From assembly GCA_965230795.1 (NCBI GenBank), contig OZ246020.1, positions 2,728,001 through 2,792,000 on the forward strand: a stretch of DNA of 64,000 nucleotides, written 5' to 3'. Below are positions 52,769-62,528 of the stretch, piece after piece. This DNA is from PZPK01 sp965230795. GTDB taxonomy: Bacteria; Pseudomonadota; Gammaproteobacteria; Pseudomonadales; Oleiphilaceae. The position numbers were made by a program, and so were the translations under genes. Under the pieces are notes generated by a model. That model did no database searches and was not told the DNA's origin. It was given only the letters and a program-made list of their open reading frames with translations. The stretch's first letter is position 1. Each line of letters begins with the position of its first letter.

Positions 52769-55528
52769 CTAGCTCGCCTTTTTTGCGACCTTGTCGGTGT
52801 GAATCTCAGCAATCAGTGCTTTGATTTCGGGAATGCAGGAACCGCAATTGGTGCCGGCCTTGCAGGCCTGCCCTACCTGTTGGGCATTGCTTAGACAGGA
52901 TGCTTCAATCAGGTCACGCAAACGGTTCTCGCCAACATTGAAACAGGCACACACCTGCGCACCTTCGTCCATGACACCCGGAGCGGGCAAACCACTCAGC
53001 AAGGCCAGTCGCTCGCCTTCATCAAGCGTCGCTTTCGACATCAGGGAGCCCGCAATATTGCGCTCTGGCAACATGGGGGCGTGCGGCGTTGGCGAGATCA
53101 TGAGCATGGCGCAGAGCTTGCCGGCCTTGATCAGGGCAAAGCGATAGACACCCCCGCCCGCATCTTCATAGCTCTGCCACTGGCAATCCTCGGCATCAAG
53201 ATACTGCAATTGAGTTTGTGCCCATGCCAACCAGTTATCAGGGGTTCGTGTACCGGCTAACTCAAAGCGCTGATAGCCCCCTGCGTTAATCTTCACCTGA
53301 TACTCGCATGGAAACTCAGGATTGCCTTCACTCACAAAACACACCCCATACCAGCTCGCGCTCACGGGTGAAATATTCACCGGCGTGTGTTTGCTTTCCG
53401 GCTGGCCGGAAATCGGATCGACGAAGGGATTCACCACTGCGCCCATGCGTCCTTTACGCGCATATTGTTCGGACCAGTGCATGGGGACGAAGACATTGCC
53501 CGGCTTTTGCCCGGGGGTCACACGCACGCGGGCATACATGGCACCCCAACGGCTTTTAAGCTGCGCGATGGCACCGTCCTCCAGGCCGAAAGACTTGGCA
53601 TCATCCGGAAACACCTCAACAAAGGGCTCGGGTCGATGCTGGTTAAGACGTGGCGCCAGTGCACTGCGCGTCATGGTATGCCACTGGTCACGCAGACGAC
53701 CGGTGTTCATGACCAAAGGAAACCCGTCGTTTGGAAGGTCCTTGGGCCGACGCCACGACACCGCAATAAACTGCCCCTTATTGTTGGGCGTGTAAAAGTG
53801 ACCGTCCTGGAAAAAGCGACTGCGCCCCTCCGGATAAGCCTTGTTCACCGGCCACTGAATCGGCCTGAAGCGCTCGTATTCTTCAAAGGAAATATCTGCT
53901 AAGGCGGAAATATCGAAGTCCCGTTCTTTGAGGTCTGCTGTGTTTTCAAATCCTGACAGGGCAGCATGTTCGCGGAATATTTCAACCTGGTGGCTGTAGT
54001 TGAAAGCCTCTTCAAAGCCCATGGCCTGTGCCACGCGAGATACAATCCACCAGTCCGGTTTGGCCTCACCTGCCGCCGGAAGCAATGCGCGCTGGTGGCT
54101 GATAAAGCGCTCAGAATTGGTGACCATGCCGTCCTTTTCGCTCCAGCCCTGAGCCGGCAGCTTGATGTGAGCAAGATCCAGCGTGTCACTGCGCGCTACG
54201 CAGTCCGACACCACAACACATTCACATTTTTCCAGTGCGCGCTTAACCTTGTCTGCATTCGGCAGACTCACAACCGGATTGGTCGCCATAATCCATATGG
54301 CTTTCACTTCGCCCCGCTCAACTGCCTCAAACAATTCCACGGCGGCCAAACCCGGCTTGTCTGCTATCACAGGCGCATTCCAGAATCGTTGCACCCGAGC
54401 CCGATCGCTACTGCTCCCCAGATCCATATGGGCCGCTAACTGGTTTGCCAACCCGCCAACTTCCCGCCCACCCATGGCATTGGGCTGCCCGGTCAGTGAC
54501 AAGGGACCACACCCAATGCGTCCGATACGGCCGGTCGCCAAATGACAATTGAGGATGGCATTGACCTTGTCGACACCGCTCGAAGACTGTTTCACGCCCT
54601 GACTGTATAGCGTCATGGAAAGGTCGGTTTGGCAAAACCACTGATAAAACTGCGTCAGGTCTTCAATTTTGATCTGGCATTGCTCGGCCACATTGGCCAT
54701 CAGGCCTTCTAGCCCCTTTCCGGGAAACTGTTGTCGAGCATTGTCGAGTGAGCCTTCAAAACCCTCGGTGTAACGATCAATAAATACCTTATCCAGTGCA
54801 CCGTGCTCCGCCAGATAAACCAGTAAGCCATTGAACAAGGGCACGTCGGTGGTTGCCGCGATGGGCAAGTGCAAATCGGCAATATCACAGGTCGCTGTTT
54901 TGCGGGGATCAATCACCACCACTCGCATAGCCGGATTTTTTGCTTTGGCGTCGCGTATACGCTGGAAAATAATCGGATGACACCAGGCAGTATTGGAACC
55001 AACCAGCACAACGAGATCGGTGTGGTCGATGTCTTCATAACAGTTCGGTACGGTATCGGAACCGAATGCGCGTTTGTGTCCCGCCACGGCGGAGGACATG
55101 CAGAGGCGGCTATTGGTGTCGATATTGGCGCTGCCGATAAAGCCCTTCATCAATTTATTGGCAACGTAGTAGTCTTCGGTGAGCAATTGGCCACTGCCAT
55201 AAAAAGCGACCGATTCCGGTCCATATTGTTCGATCGTTTCTCTAAACTTGTCTGCCACCGTTTCGATTGCGACATCCCAGTCGACGCGGACGCCATCAAT
55301 TTCGGGATATAGCAGTCGACTGTCCAGGGACAGGGTTTCCCCCAGGGAAGAACCTTTTGAACAGAGCCTGCCAAGGCTTGAAGGATGGGCTTTATCTCCC
55401 TTGACCTGAACTTCCCGGGTACTACTGTTTACCTCGGCCTCAATACCGCAGCCCACGCCACAATAAGCGCAGGTGGTATCGATCTTTTCCGTCGCCGATG
55501 CCTCCGTGGATACGCGAATGGACTTCAT
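52769..55528 (-). CDS. nasA: Assimilatory nitrate reductase, catalytic subunit with C-terminal BFD-like domain
   Basis: Mo-bisMGD enzyme reducing nitrate to nitrite for assimilation; cytosolic, 919 residues. An N-terminal [4Fe-4S] motif CAYCGVGCG (about 21-29) and LGRLCSKG precede the molybdopterin domains (VLVGSNTAWCHPI, TLYSQGVKQSSSGVDKVNAI). The C-terminal CACFNVGENRLRDLIEASCL and CKAGTNCGSCIPEIKALI form a BFD-type [2Fe-2S] domain, typical of the Nas type. No Tat signal, consistent with assimilation. One-base overlap with the upstream reductase gene (TGATG). Confidence 0.95.
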   Translation of the reverse strand: MKSIRVSTEASATEKIDTTCAYCGVGCGIEAEVNSSTREVQVKGDKAHPSSLGRLCSKGSSLGETLSLDSRLLYPEIDGVRVDWDVAIETVADKFRETIEQYGPESVAFYGSGQLLTEDYYVANKLMKGFIGSANIDTNSRLCMSSAVAGHKRAFGSDTVPNCYEDIDHTDLVVLVGSNTAWCHPIIFQRIRDAKAKNPAMRVVVIDPRKTATCDIADLHLPIAATTDVPLFNGLLVYLAEHGALDKVFIDRYTEGFEGSLDNARQQFPGKGLEGLMANVAEQCQIKIEDLTQFYQWFCQTDLSMTLYSQGVKQSSSGVDKVNAILNCHLATGRIGRIGCGPLSLTGQPNAMGGREVGGLANQLAAHMDLGSSSDRARVQRFWNAPVIADKPGLAAVELFEAVERGEVKAIWIMATNPVVSLPNADKVKRALEKCECVVVSDCVARSDTLDLAHIKLPAQGWSEKDGMVTNSERFISHQRALLPAAGEAKPDWWIVSRVAQAMGFEEAFNYSHQVEIFREHAALSGFENTADLKERDFDISALADISFEEYERFRPIQWPVNKAYPEGRSRFFQDGHFYTPNNKGQFIAVSWRRPKDLPNDGFPLVMNTGRLRDQWHTMTRSALAPRLNQHRPEPFVEVFPDDAKSFGLEDGAIAQLKSRWGAMYARVRVTPGQKPGNVFVPMHWSEQYARKGRMGAVVNPFVDPISGQPESKHTPVNISPVSASWYGVCFVSEGNPEFPCEYQVKINAGGYQRFELAGTRTPDNWLAWAQTQLQYLDAEDCQWQSYEDAGGGVYRFALIKAGKLCAMLMISPTPHAPMLPERNIAGSLMSKATLDEGERLALLSGLPAPGVMDEGAQVCACFNVGENRLRDLIEASCLSNAQQVGQACKAGTNCGSCIPEIKALIAEIHTDKVAKKAS

Positions 55529-56799
55529 CAGGCGACCTCTTGTGTGAATGCTGAAACGGGGCCGCTTTCGGGTCCGGAAAGCTGATCGGCATAAGCTTCG
55601 CCAAAGACCAAGGCCTGTCGGATGGACGTAATATCAATGTGCTTTTCAATGAGCTCCTGATACCAGCCGCCCGACCGGGTATCCCCGTACAAAACAGCAC
55701 CGACAAGCCGTCGTCCACGCAGCAACAACTTTTTATAGACCTTGTGATCGGCATCGAGGAAGCGGATTTCTTCCAGATCGTCCTGGTTCAGGAACTCGCC
55801 AACGGAGAACAAATCAATGCCGCTGACTTTCAGTTTGGTTGCCGTGGGGAGGGTTTGATAAGCACCGACCCCATGCTGACAGAGATGGTTGGCACAGACC
55901 TTCGCCTGATCATACAAAGGTGCGACGAGACCGAAGGTGAGCCCCCGGTGCTGTACACATTCACCCACTGCATAAATGCGTGGGTCGTAGGTCTGCAGGG
56001 TATCTGATACCACGACGCCCTGCTCGCAATGCAAACCCGCCGCTTTGGCCAGGGTAAAATTCGGACGCACACCAATCGCCATAACAAACAGGTCGCAATT
56101 CAGCGCGGTGCCATCGGCAAAGCGTGCCGAAATGACATGTCCCTTGTCATCGCCAATCAGTGCTTCGGTTTGTGCCTCCAGTTTGAAGCGAATCCCTCTG
56201 GATTCCATTTCACGCTGCAGCATCTTTCCGGCCGGGGCATCCAGCTGACGATTAAGCAGTACATCACTATTGTGGATGACAGTGACATCCATACCCTGAG
56301 CCCGCAAACCATTTGCTGCCTCCAGGCCCAACAGACCACCGCCCAGTACAAGTGCGTGTTTTCGCGTGCGGCTGTATTCGAGCATGGTTTCAACATCGAT
56401 GATTTCTCTAAATGAAATCACGCCATCCAGTTCATGTCCGGGTATGGGTAAAATAAAGGGACGAGAGCCGGTGGCGATCAGAAGGCGGTCATACTCAGCA
56501 GTGGTTCCATCTGCCGCTACAACCTGGCGTTTAACCCGATCGATACGGATCACCTCTTTCCGGGAACCCGCATACAAGGTAATTCCGTTTTTCCGATACC
56601 ACTCGGGATCATTGATCATGATCTCACGAATGGTTTTCTCTCCTGACAAAACCGGAGATAACATGATGCGGTTGTAGTTGCCGTAGGGTTCAGCGCCAAA
56701 TACTGTAATATCGAATTTCTCCGGACTGGCCTCGAGAATTTCCTCAACGACCTTCATCCCGGACATGCCATTGCCAATGACGACGAGACGCTCTTTCAT
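55528..56799 (-). CDS. nasC: Nitrate reductase electron-transfer subunit (FAD/NADH oxidoreductase), NasC-like
   Basis: FAD-dependent oxidoreductase of 423 residues, passing electrons from NAD(P)H to NasA. FAD-binding RLVVIGNGMSGMKVVEEIL, NAD-binding ALVLGGGLLGLEAANGL, and the second FAD motif CDLFVMAIGVRPNF are present. It equals the N-terminal half of NirB but lacks the sirohaem domain, like Klebsiella NasC. I use the ATG at 56799; a GTG at 56814 is also possible. A nitrite reductase (nirBD) is not in the window. Confidence 0.9.
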   Translation of the reverse strand: MKERLVVIGNGMSGMKVVEEILEASPEKFDITVFGAEPYGNYNRIMLSPVLSGEKTIREIMINDPEWYRKNGITLYAGSRKEVIRIDRVKRQVVAADGTTAEYDRLLIATGSRPFILPIPGHELDGVISFREIIDVETMLEYSRTRKHALVLGGGLLGLEAANGLRAQGMDVTVIHNSDVLLNRQLDAPAGKMLQREMESRGIRFKLEAQTEALIGDDKGHVISARFADGTALNCDLFVMAIGVRPNFTLAKAAGLHCEQGVVVSDTLQTYDPRIYAVGECVQHRGLTFGLVAPLYDQAKVCANHLCQHGVGAYQTLPTATKLKVSGIDLFSVGEFLNQDDLEEIRFLDADHKVYKKLLLRGRRLVGAVLYGDTRSGGWYQELIEKHIDITSIRQALVFGEAYADQLSGPESGPVSAFTQEVA

Positions 56800-57384
56800 G
56801 AATTGGGTTTCCACTTGCCTTGTACTACCGTTCTAGCGGGCTTTGGCTAAGCACTCTGCAAATATGAAACCAACTCTTTCTTTTTCACCCATGTTACTGT
56901 TTTTATTGAATATAATGCATCTCGCACCATATTAATACATTAACCTTCTGCACCTGCAGGCGTCAGCGCACCATTTGTGTGCTCCAAATACGAGCACCGT
57001 TACGATTAAAGCCCTTGTGAGTTTTATAATGGGGCATGCTGGACGCCATGCGATAAACGCTGAAGAACGACAATTCACGGCGCGCACTCCGATAATGCAG
57101 AAGACGACTGAATAAGCGAATACCCGAGTCACTATCGCGCACCCAGATATATACAGATACAAAAATCACGGGAAATCGTTAGCAAATTGCCTTGCCAGGG
57201 TCTATGATACCGATCGTATCTGGCGGATGGTGATACGAACCGCCACCGCAGAACATCGAAACATTCCTCGTTACAACGTCCATCCTCGCTGCCCTCACCC
57301 CGCACTATGTCCGTTACCAACGAATAATTATTTGCACATCGCGTGCTGAATTACAGAGCAGTTTTACCTGCAACAGAGATATTT
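56800..57384. other. Long divergent region between nasC and rhlE
   Basis: About 585 bp without a convincing gene. Minus-strand frames at 56932-57169 (up to 76 codons) lack ribosome sites, one starts with GTG, and their composition (many Arg/Ser) suggests chance frames. It must hold the promoters of the nitrate operon and of rhlE. The length is unusual for this genome and could include a long 5' leader of rhlE, as in cold-regulated helicases, but nothing proves it. Confidence 0.35.
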
Positions 57385-58767
57385 ATGACATTTGCCGAAC
57401 TAGGCCTCTCACAACCGTTATTAAACGCAATCAATGATCAGGGCTATAACGCCCCCTCTCCCATTCAACAGCAGGCCATCCCGGAAGTGCTGAAAGGCGC
57501 CGATATTATGGCTGCCGCCCAAACCGGCACGGGAAAAACCGCAAGCTTTACACTGCCCTTGCTTGAACGCCTGTCAACGGGACAGGGCCCCAAATCCAAT
57601 CAGGTTAGAGCCCTGGTACTCACCCCCACCAGAGAGCTCGCCGCACAGGTCGGTGAGAGCGTTCAGGAGTATGGCAAATACCTATCGTTGCGCTCGGCCG
57701 TGGTTTTCGGCGGAGCTAAAATCAATCCGCAAATGATGAAGTTGCGCAAAGGCGTCGACATATTGGTGGCGACACCCGGTCGCTTGCTCGACTTACTGAG
57801 CCAGAATGCCGTCAAGTTTGACCAACTTGAGGTGCTGGTTCTCGACGAGGCTGACCGCATGCTGGATATGGGATTTATTCGGGATATTCGCAGAATTATT
57901 TCGGTACTGCCGGTTAAACGGCAAAACCTTCTGTTTTCCGCGACCTTTTCCGATGACATCCGAAAACTGGCGAAAGACATGGTCAATGATCCGGTCGAAA
58001 TTTCGGTAACGCCGCGAAACAGTACGGCAAAAACCGTTGAACAATCGATTTATCCGGCTGACAAAAAACAAAAACCGGAACTCTTGATCAAGCTGATCAA
58101 GACCGAAAACTGGCATCAGGTATTGGTTTTCTGTCGCACCAAGCACGGCTCCAATCGCCTTGCTGCAAAACTCGACAAATCCGGCATAAGCTCTGCTGCG
58201 ATTCATGGCAACAAAAGTCAGGGCGCGCGCACACGAGCCCTGGCAGACTTCAAAGCGGGAAAAATTCAAGCGCTTGTCGCCACCGATATTGCAGCCCGAG
58301 GACTGGATATTCATCAGCTGCCTCAGGTAGTGAATTTTGATTTACCCAATGTCGCAGAAGATTATGTACATCGAATAGGCAGGACTGGCCGTGCCGGCGC
58401 GACCGGTAAAGCCATTTCGATCGTTTCTGCTGATGAAACCAAGGAGCTTCGGGGCATTGAACGCTTGATTCAACAAACGCTACCGCGCATGGAAGTTGAA
58501 GGATTTGAGTCCGGCATCGAGTTAGACAGTGCGGTCAGTGACAAAGCGGCAACAAAGACCAGGAAACCGGGACAACACAAAGGTAAACGCCGGCATAATC
58601 ATTCAGGAAAGCAGGCTGGATCAGCAAGCAAACCTGCTAATGGCAAGGCACAGTCCAAACCGAGAACAACGAATTCCGGCCATCAGGCGGTCAACAGTCC
58701 TCAGAATCGAAATAGCAGCGAGCCCTCGCGTCGCCGGCGGCGCAATCGGGTGGCGGCAAGCGCTTAA
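57385..58767 (+). CDS. rhlE: DEAD-box ATP-dependent RNA helicase, RhlE type
   Basis: RNA helicase of 460 residues. The Q motif (FAELGLSQPLLNAINDQGY...SPIQQQAIP), Walker A AAQTGTGKTAS, DEADRMLDMGF, SATF and the C-terminal RIGRTGRAG are complete. The last 80 residues form a basic, Gln/Ser-rich low-complexity tail (RRRRRNRVAAS end), typical of RhlE. I use the ATG at 57385 (MTFAELGLSQPLL), not one at 57343. Likely roles are ribosome assembly and RNA turnover. It stands alone. Confidence 0.95.
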   Translation: MTFAELGLSQPLLNAINDQGYNAPSPIQQQAIPEVLKGADIMAAAQTGTGKTASFTLPLLERLSTGQGPKSNQVRALVLTPTRELAAQVGESVQEYGKYLSLRSAVVFGGAKINPQMMKLRKGVDILVATPGRLLDLLSQNAVKFDQLEVLVLDEADRMLDMGFIRDIRRIISVLPVKRQNLLFSATFSDDIRKLAKDMVNDPVEISVTPRNSTAKTVEQSIYPADKKQKPELLIKLIKTENWHQVLVFCRTKHGSNRLAAKLDKSGISSAAIHGNKSQGARTRALADFKAGKIQALVATDIAARGLDIHQLPQVVNFDLPNVAEDYVHRIGRTGRAGATGKAISIVSADETKELRGIERLIQQTLPRMEVEGFESGIELDSAVSDKAATKTRKPGQHKGKRRHNHSGKQAGSASKPANGKAQSKPRTTNSGHQAVNSPQNRNSSEPSRRRRRNRVAASA

Positions 58768-58875
58768 ACCATATGCCTTAACAGGGAAGCGGGTGGCTAT
58801 ACCGCCTGCGCGCGTCGCGTTTGTGGAAAGGCGGTGTAGATAGATTCGTTGCAGGCAGAATCCCATACGAATTAT

Positions 58876-59943
58876 TTAGATTAAGGTGTCGGCGCTTCCT
58901 GCAAGAAAGCCTTCAATTCTTGCCCGATACTTTTCTGTCTCTTCGAATAATCCCTGCTGCTGCAGCCAGTCCAGATTGTAGTAGCTATCTTCATAGCGCG
59001 AGCCGGCATCACAGATCATCGACACGACACTGCCCTGCTGCCCCGTCTGCTTCATTTGAGCAATCAACTGCAGGCTAGCAAACAGGTTGGTGCCCGTGGA
59101 TCCACCACCACGCCGGTTGATCAGATGCGGCAAGCAAAGCATTGCTGCAAAAGAAGCAGCATCGTCCACTTTGAGCATGTGGTCGACTACTTCCGGAATG
59201 AAGGAGGCTTCCACTCGTGGCCGACCGATACCTTCAATTCGGGAAGCCTGCAGACAGCGCAAGTCCGGATCACGGGATTGGTAATAGTCATAGAAAACGG
59301 AGTTTTCCGGATCCGCCACACACAGCCGCGTCTCAAGGCCCCGATAGCGAATATAGCGCCCAATCGTGGCAGAGGTACCACCAGTACCCGCACTCACCAC
59401 AATCCAGGTGGGCACCGGGTGTAACTCCCGTTCCATCTGCTGAAATATGGATTCCGCGATGTTGTTGTTGCCGCGCCAGTCTGTCGCCCGTTCGGCATAG
59501 GTAAACTGATCCATATAATAGCCGCCGCGCTCAGTGGCCAGTCGTTCTGCCTCAGCATAAATATCGCAGCCCGGTACAAAATGGCACTGCCCTTGATAAA
59601 ACTCGATTTGGGCGACTTTGCTGGGAGACGTTCCTGCGGGCATTACCGCAATAAAAGGTAAGCCCAGAAGTCGGGCAAAGTAGGCTTCGGATACGGCCGT
59701 GCTGCCCGATGACGCTTCAATAATGGGCGTATTCTGTTTGATCTTGCCGTTACACAAACCATAGAGAAACAAAGATCGGGCGAGGCGATGCTTCAAGCTG
59801 CCGGATGGGTGGGTGGATTCATCCTTAAGATACAGAGAAATTCCATCGAAGGCCGGCAAGGGAATTTTGTACAAATGGGTATCGGCTGAACGCTGGAAGT
59901 CAGCATCAATGATCGCGATCGCTTGTTTGACCCATGTGTTCAT
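58876..59943 (-). CDS. PLP-dependent cysteine synthase-fold protein, Cds1-like
   Basis: A 355-residue fold-type II PLP enzyme. The PLP lysine is in HPSGSLKHRLARSLFLYG (about residue 51), the phosphate loop in EASSGSTAVSEAYFARLLG. The ESTHPSGSLKHRLARS block and YYDYYQSRD resemble Cds1, the mycobacterial cysteine desulfhydrase producing H2S, pyruvate and ammonia, more than CysK. It therefore differs from the CysK at 24.1 kb. Convergent with rhlE; upstream lies a sulfotransferase gene on the same strand. Confidence 0.85.
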   Translation of the reverse strand: MNTWVKQAIAIIDADFQRSADTHLYKIPLPAFDGISLYLKDESTHPSGSLKHRLARSLFLYGLCNGKIKQNTPIIEASSGSTAVSEAYFARLLGLPFIAVMPAGTSPSKVAQIEFYQGQCHFVPGCDIYAEAERLATERGGYYMDQFTYAERATDWRGNNNIAESIFQQMERELHPVPTWIVVSAGTGGTSATIGRYIRYRGLETRLCVADPENSVFYDYYQSRDPDLRCLQASRIEGIGRPRVEASFIPEVVDHMLKVDDAASFAAMLCLPHLINRRGGGSTGTNLFASLQLIAQMKQTGQQGSVVSMICDAGSRYEDSYYNLDWLQQQGLFEETEKYRARIEGFLAGSADTLI

Positions 59944-60000
59944 CAGACAGCCACCTATCCCGCTTCTAATCCCGCAATTATTCCCAACCCTACAGAAAGC

Positions 60001-60642
60001 CTAGTCGATATACCCGTGATGGCGAAACCAGGCTTCGTGCTTTTGTAGAATCTGTGCCTCCAGTTCCGGACTGATAATACCCTCCCAGGAGCCATGACGA
60101 CCATCGGTAATATGCCCTTCGTGATACAGGGAATTTACATCATAGGTCTCGGTACCCGCACTGGCCTTCATCCCTTCTACTTCATCCACGATCTTCTCGA
60201 TATCCAGATGACTTAATTGGAAACGGCCCGCCAATTCTTCTGCTATTTTCAGTTTTTGCCCTGCCATCATGTCTTCATATTTCATCACAAAGTTTGCATG
60301 GCGCATCCAATGAGCATACATACCCAAGGCAATATCGGCCGCTTCCAGCGTGGGCTCCTTGTCAAACTTCCGATACATACTGGCCAGTACATCGCGAATA
60401 TCGCGAAAGGAATAGAGGATAAAAGAGGCTGGCTTCAGGTACTCGGGATGAAAGTCATGGACTTTGACCAACATTACAGGCTTCATCGGCATGGTATTGA
60501 GATCACCAATCCAGCCGCAACTGAAGTTCTGAGCCATTTGCTCTGTGCTGGTTAGCATCGTGCGAACAATATTAAATAACCAGGTGGTGCCGGATCGCGG
60601 CATCCCGGCATTTAAAATCAAAGTTGGTTTCTGAACAGACAC
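60001..60642 (-). CDS. Sulfotransferase domain protein
   Basis: A 213-residue PAPS-dependent sulfotransferase: LNAGMPRSGTTWLFNIVRTM (5'-phosphosulfate loop, residues 11-30), YSFRDIRDVLASMYRKF (3'-phosphate loop) and a C-terminal region. At 213 residues it is shorter than most sulfotransferases (about 250-300), possibly a minimal form. The target may be a lipid or polysaccharide; unknown. A PAPS-generating system is not nearby. Confidence 0.85.
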   Translation of the reverse strand: MSVQKPTLILNAGMPRSGTTWLFNIVRTMLTSTEQMAQNFSCGWIGDLNTMPMKPVMLVKVHDFHPEYLKPASFILYSFRDIRDVLASMYRKFDKEPTLEAADIALGMYAHWMRHANFVMKYEDMMAGQKLKIAEELAGRFQLSHLDIEKIVDEVEGMKASAGTETYDVNSLYHEGHITDGRHGSWEGIISPELEAQILQKHEAWFRHHGYID

Positions 60643-60847
60643 TGTGTCTCCAAAGTGATTCTCGTTGTGTAATGGATACGAAGCTTAGCAAGCCCCACCG
60701 AGGCTTGCAGAGAACAAACATGCAAATTTTCTTTTTACCGAATACTTGTTAGGCATTTCTCAACCTTGGCTGGTGAAACACGCTAGACTATGCGCTTTAT
60801 CGCCTATCAATTAACACCTTTCCCATTTGCACAGGGATTCTACACAC

Positions 60848-61732
60848 ATGGAAATTATGCGCTCTTCGTGTACGAAACGTCGTCTGTCCGCTCATTCATT
60901 GCGCTACACACTAGCTGTTTTGCTCGCTCTTATGGCTCCTTCGCTGTTTGCCGAGGAGGACGATCAATTTATGATTGGCGCCGGCTTTGGCTATAACGAA
61001 GGTATCTTTGAAGGCATGGATGGCTATTTTTATCCGGAGCCGGTGCTGGATATCAACTATGGGCGTTTATATGCCTCCAACTCAACGCTGGCCTTCCGCT
61101 TCGCCCATTATCGCTCGGTTTCATTTGCAATTGCCGCAACGATGGGCCAGATCTGGCTCGACACAGGTGAAATCAAAGGCAGCCAGGAAGAGCTATATCT
61201 GGGAATTGAAGATCGGGACCGCGCCATCGAAGCGGGACTGCTGTTTCACTATCGCTCACCGGTTGGCCTGGTGGAAATGGCATGGTACAAAGACGTTTCC
61301 AACGCCCATGACGCCTCCAGAGGGCTAATCAAAATTTCCCGCAATATCGCTGAAACCGGTGACTATATCTCCATCGTTCCCGGGCTATTCATCAACTACT
61401 ACACGGCCAAATACAATCGCTACTATTTTGGTATTTCGGAAGAAGAGAACATCGAAGGCGCCGCACTTGCAGGCAACACCCTTGCAAACTTCAATGACTT
61501 CCGTCCCCAATACAAGCCCGGAAACAGTGGCCATTTCGGCTTTGATCTGAAAGTCCAATATGAGATCAGCAAAGAGCTGATAGCCACCACTTACTTTGCC
61601 GTTGAAGATCTGACCGGTCCCTGGGAAATGAGCTCGCTGGTTGAAGACAAGGGCATGGCCAGTGTGGTGTTTGGCTGTCCTACCGCTTTCGGTAGTCAGC
61701 TTTTTATATGGGGGCCAAGGCCCCCTTTTTGA
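60848..61732 (+). CDS. MipA/OmpV family outer membrane protein with C-terminal frameshift
   Basis: Exported beta-barrel protein: signal peptide (YTLAVLLALMAPSLFA), then MipA-type strands (DDQFMIGAGFGYNEGIFEGM, LDINYGRLYASNSTLAFRF, RYYFGISEEENI, YEISKELIATTYFAVEDL). The frame reads to 61732 through the terminator hairpin. After VVFG near 61675, one base added would read GxSYRFR and stop at 61695, the normal aromatic barrel end. I therefore read the true 3' end as 61695 with one base missing. The start ATG at 60848 gives MEIMRSSCTKRR. Confidence 0.82.
   Translation: MEIMRSSCTKRRLSAHSLRYTLAVLLALMAPSLFAEEDDQFMIGAGFGYNEGIFEGMDGYFYPEPVLDINYGRLYASNSTLAFRFAHYRSVSFAIAATMGQIWLDTGEIKGSQEELYLGIEDRDRAIEAGLLFHYRSPVGLVEMAWYKDVSNAHDASRGLIKISRNIAETGDYISIVPGLFINYYTAKYNRYYFGISEEENIEGAALAGNTLANFNDFRPQYKPGNSGHFGFDLKVQYEISKELIATTYFAVEDLTGPWEMSSLVEDKGMASVVFGCPTAFGSQLFIWGPRPPF
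61710..61730 (+). terminator. Rho-independent terminator of the MipA/OmpV gene
   Basis: gggggcc-aa-ggccccc followed by five T. It lies within the present reading frame but after the expected stop at 61693-61695, which supports the frameshift reading. Confidence 0.85.
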
Positions 61733-62204
61733 AAATGATCTCTCTAAAAAAACTAACTCGTCATCTAACGGTTTCACCGACGGATACACCGGTATTTTTA
61801 TCGGGACCGTCAGTCTCCCGCTTCTTCTCTTCCCTCTTCCCTTTTTCCCATGCAAGACCAACACTGAAAACAGCTGCTGGTGAAGGTAAGACGGACTTCT
61901 TACTCCAGCTTCATCCCACTCGTTCCGTCTCGTCATTCCCGTTGAACTAAGTCTACAACGAGTTTTGCTTTTTCTCTGTCGGCGTCACACCCGTGAGACT
62001 TTTCCGGTTTTCCGAAGTTGATTGTGGCGGGTTACATCAATCTTTTCCTTTTTATATGCGTGACTCACGCAACGCAATTTAAAATCAAAAGAGCTTTAAA
62101 ACCCTTTAATTCCTGCTTACTGGCTGCGGGTAAAAGCGGACCAAATTTGAACGTAAATATCCAAAATACAATCCGCTTTGAGTGAGCGCTGAGTACAAAA
62201 CAAA
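61733..62204. other. Gene-poor region after the MipA/OmpV gene
   Basis: About 470 bp. It contains a pyrimidine-rich tract (about 61808-61852) and a short REP-like half (cgtcattcccg near 61932). Plus-strand frames here (61641-61883, 61708-61950) look like chance. No gene is called. Confidence 0.35.
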
Positions 62205-62477
62205 TTAATTTCGACTGAACCAGCACTTTTCTTTATTTTCGGGAATATCTGATTGCGCTAGATGCTGGCTTGAATTGATAGCGACAGTTTCGCCAACTGG
62301 GGAAGGTTGTATGTTCGAATCTACTGCTTGACTGGTACTACGCCCCTCAGTCAGCGGGAGACTCTCAATCTGCGTTATGCCTTCAGTTACCGTGTTTGAA
62401 CTTGCTCTTCCGTCACTACACGCACTTAATCCGGTTGCGATAACAGCGACGAATGAGTACTTGATGAGTTTATTCAT
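62205..62477 (-). CDS. Small lipoprotein
   Basis: A 90-residue predicted lipoprotein with a clear signal peptide and lipobox: YSFVAVIATGLSAC, Cys at residue 20. The mature part is hydrophilic, Ser/Thr/Glu-rich, and has one more Cys near the end (KCWFSRN). The ATG at 62477 (MNKLIKYSF) is preferred over an in-frame start at 62498. Unknown function. It is 51 bp downstream of the SDR gene and probably co-transcribed. Confidence 0.7.
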   Translation of the reverse strand: MNKLIKYSFVAVIATGLSACSDGRASSNTVTEGITQIESLPLTEGRSTSQAVDSNIQPSPVGETVAINSSQHLAQSDIPENKEKCWFSRN

Positions 62478-62528
62478 AATTTGATCCTTATAAACCATAT
62501 TTTTCTAGTGCGCACAACGTCATTAGTG

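Noticed and set aside
56932..57169. Minus-strand frames of 68-76 codons in the nasC/rhlE gap.
   Set aside because: One starts with GTG, there is no ribosome site, and no family features; likely chance frames, though conservation could change this.
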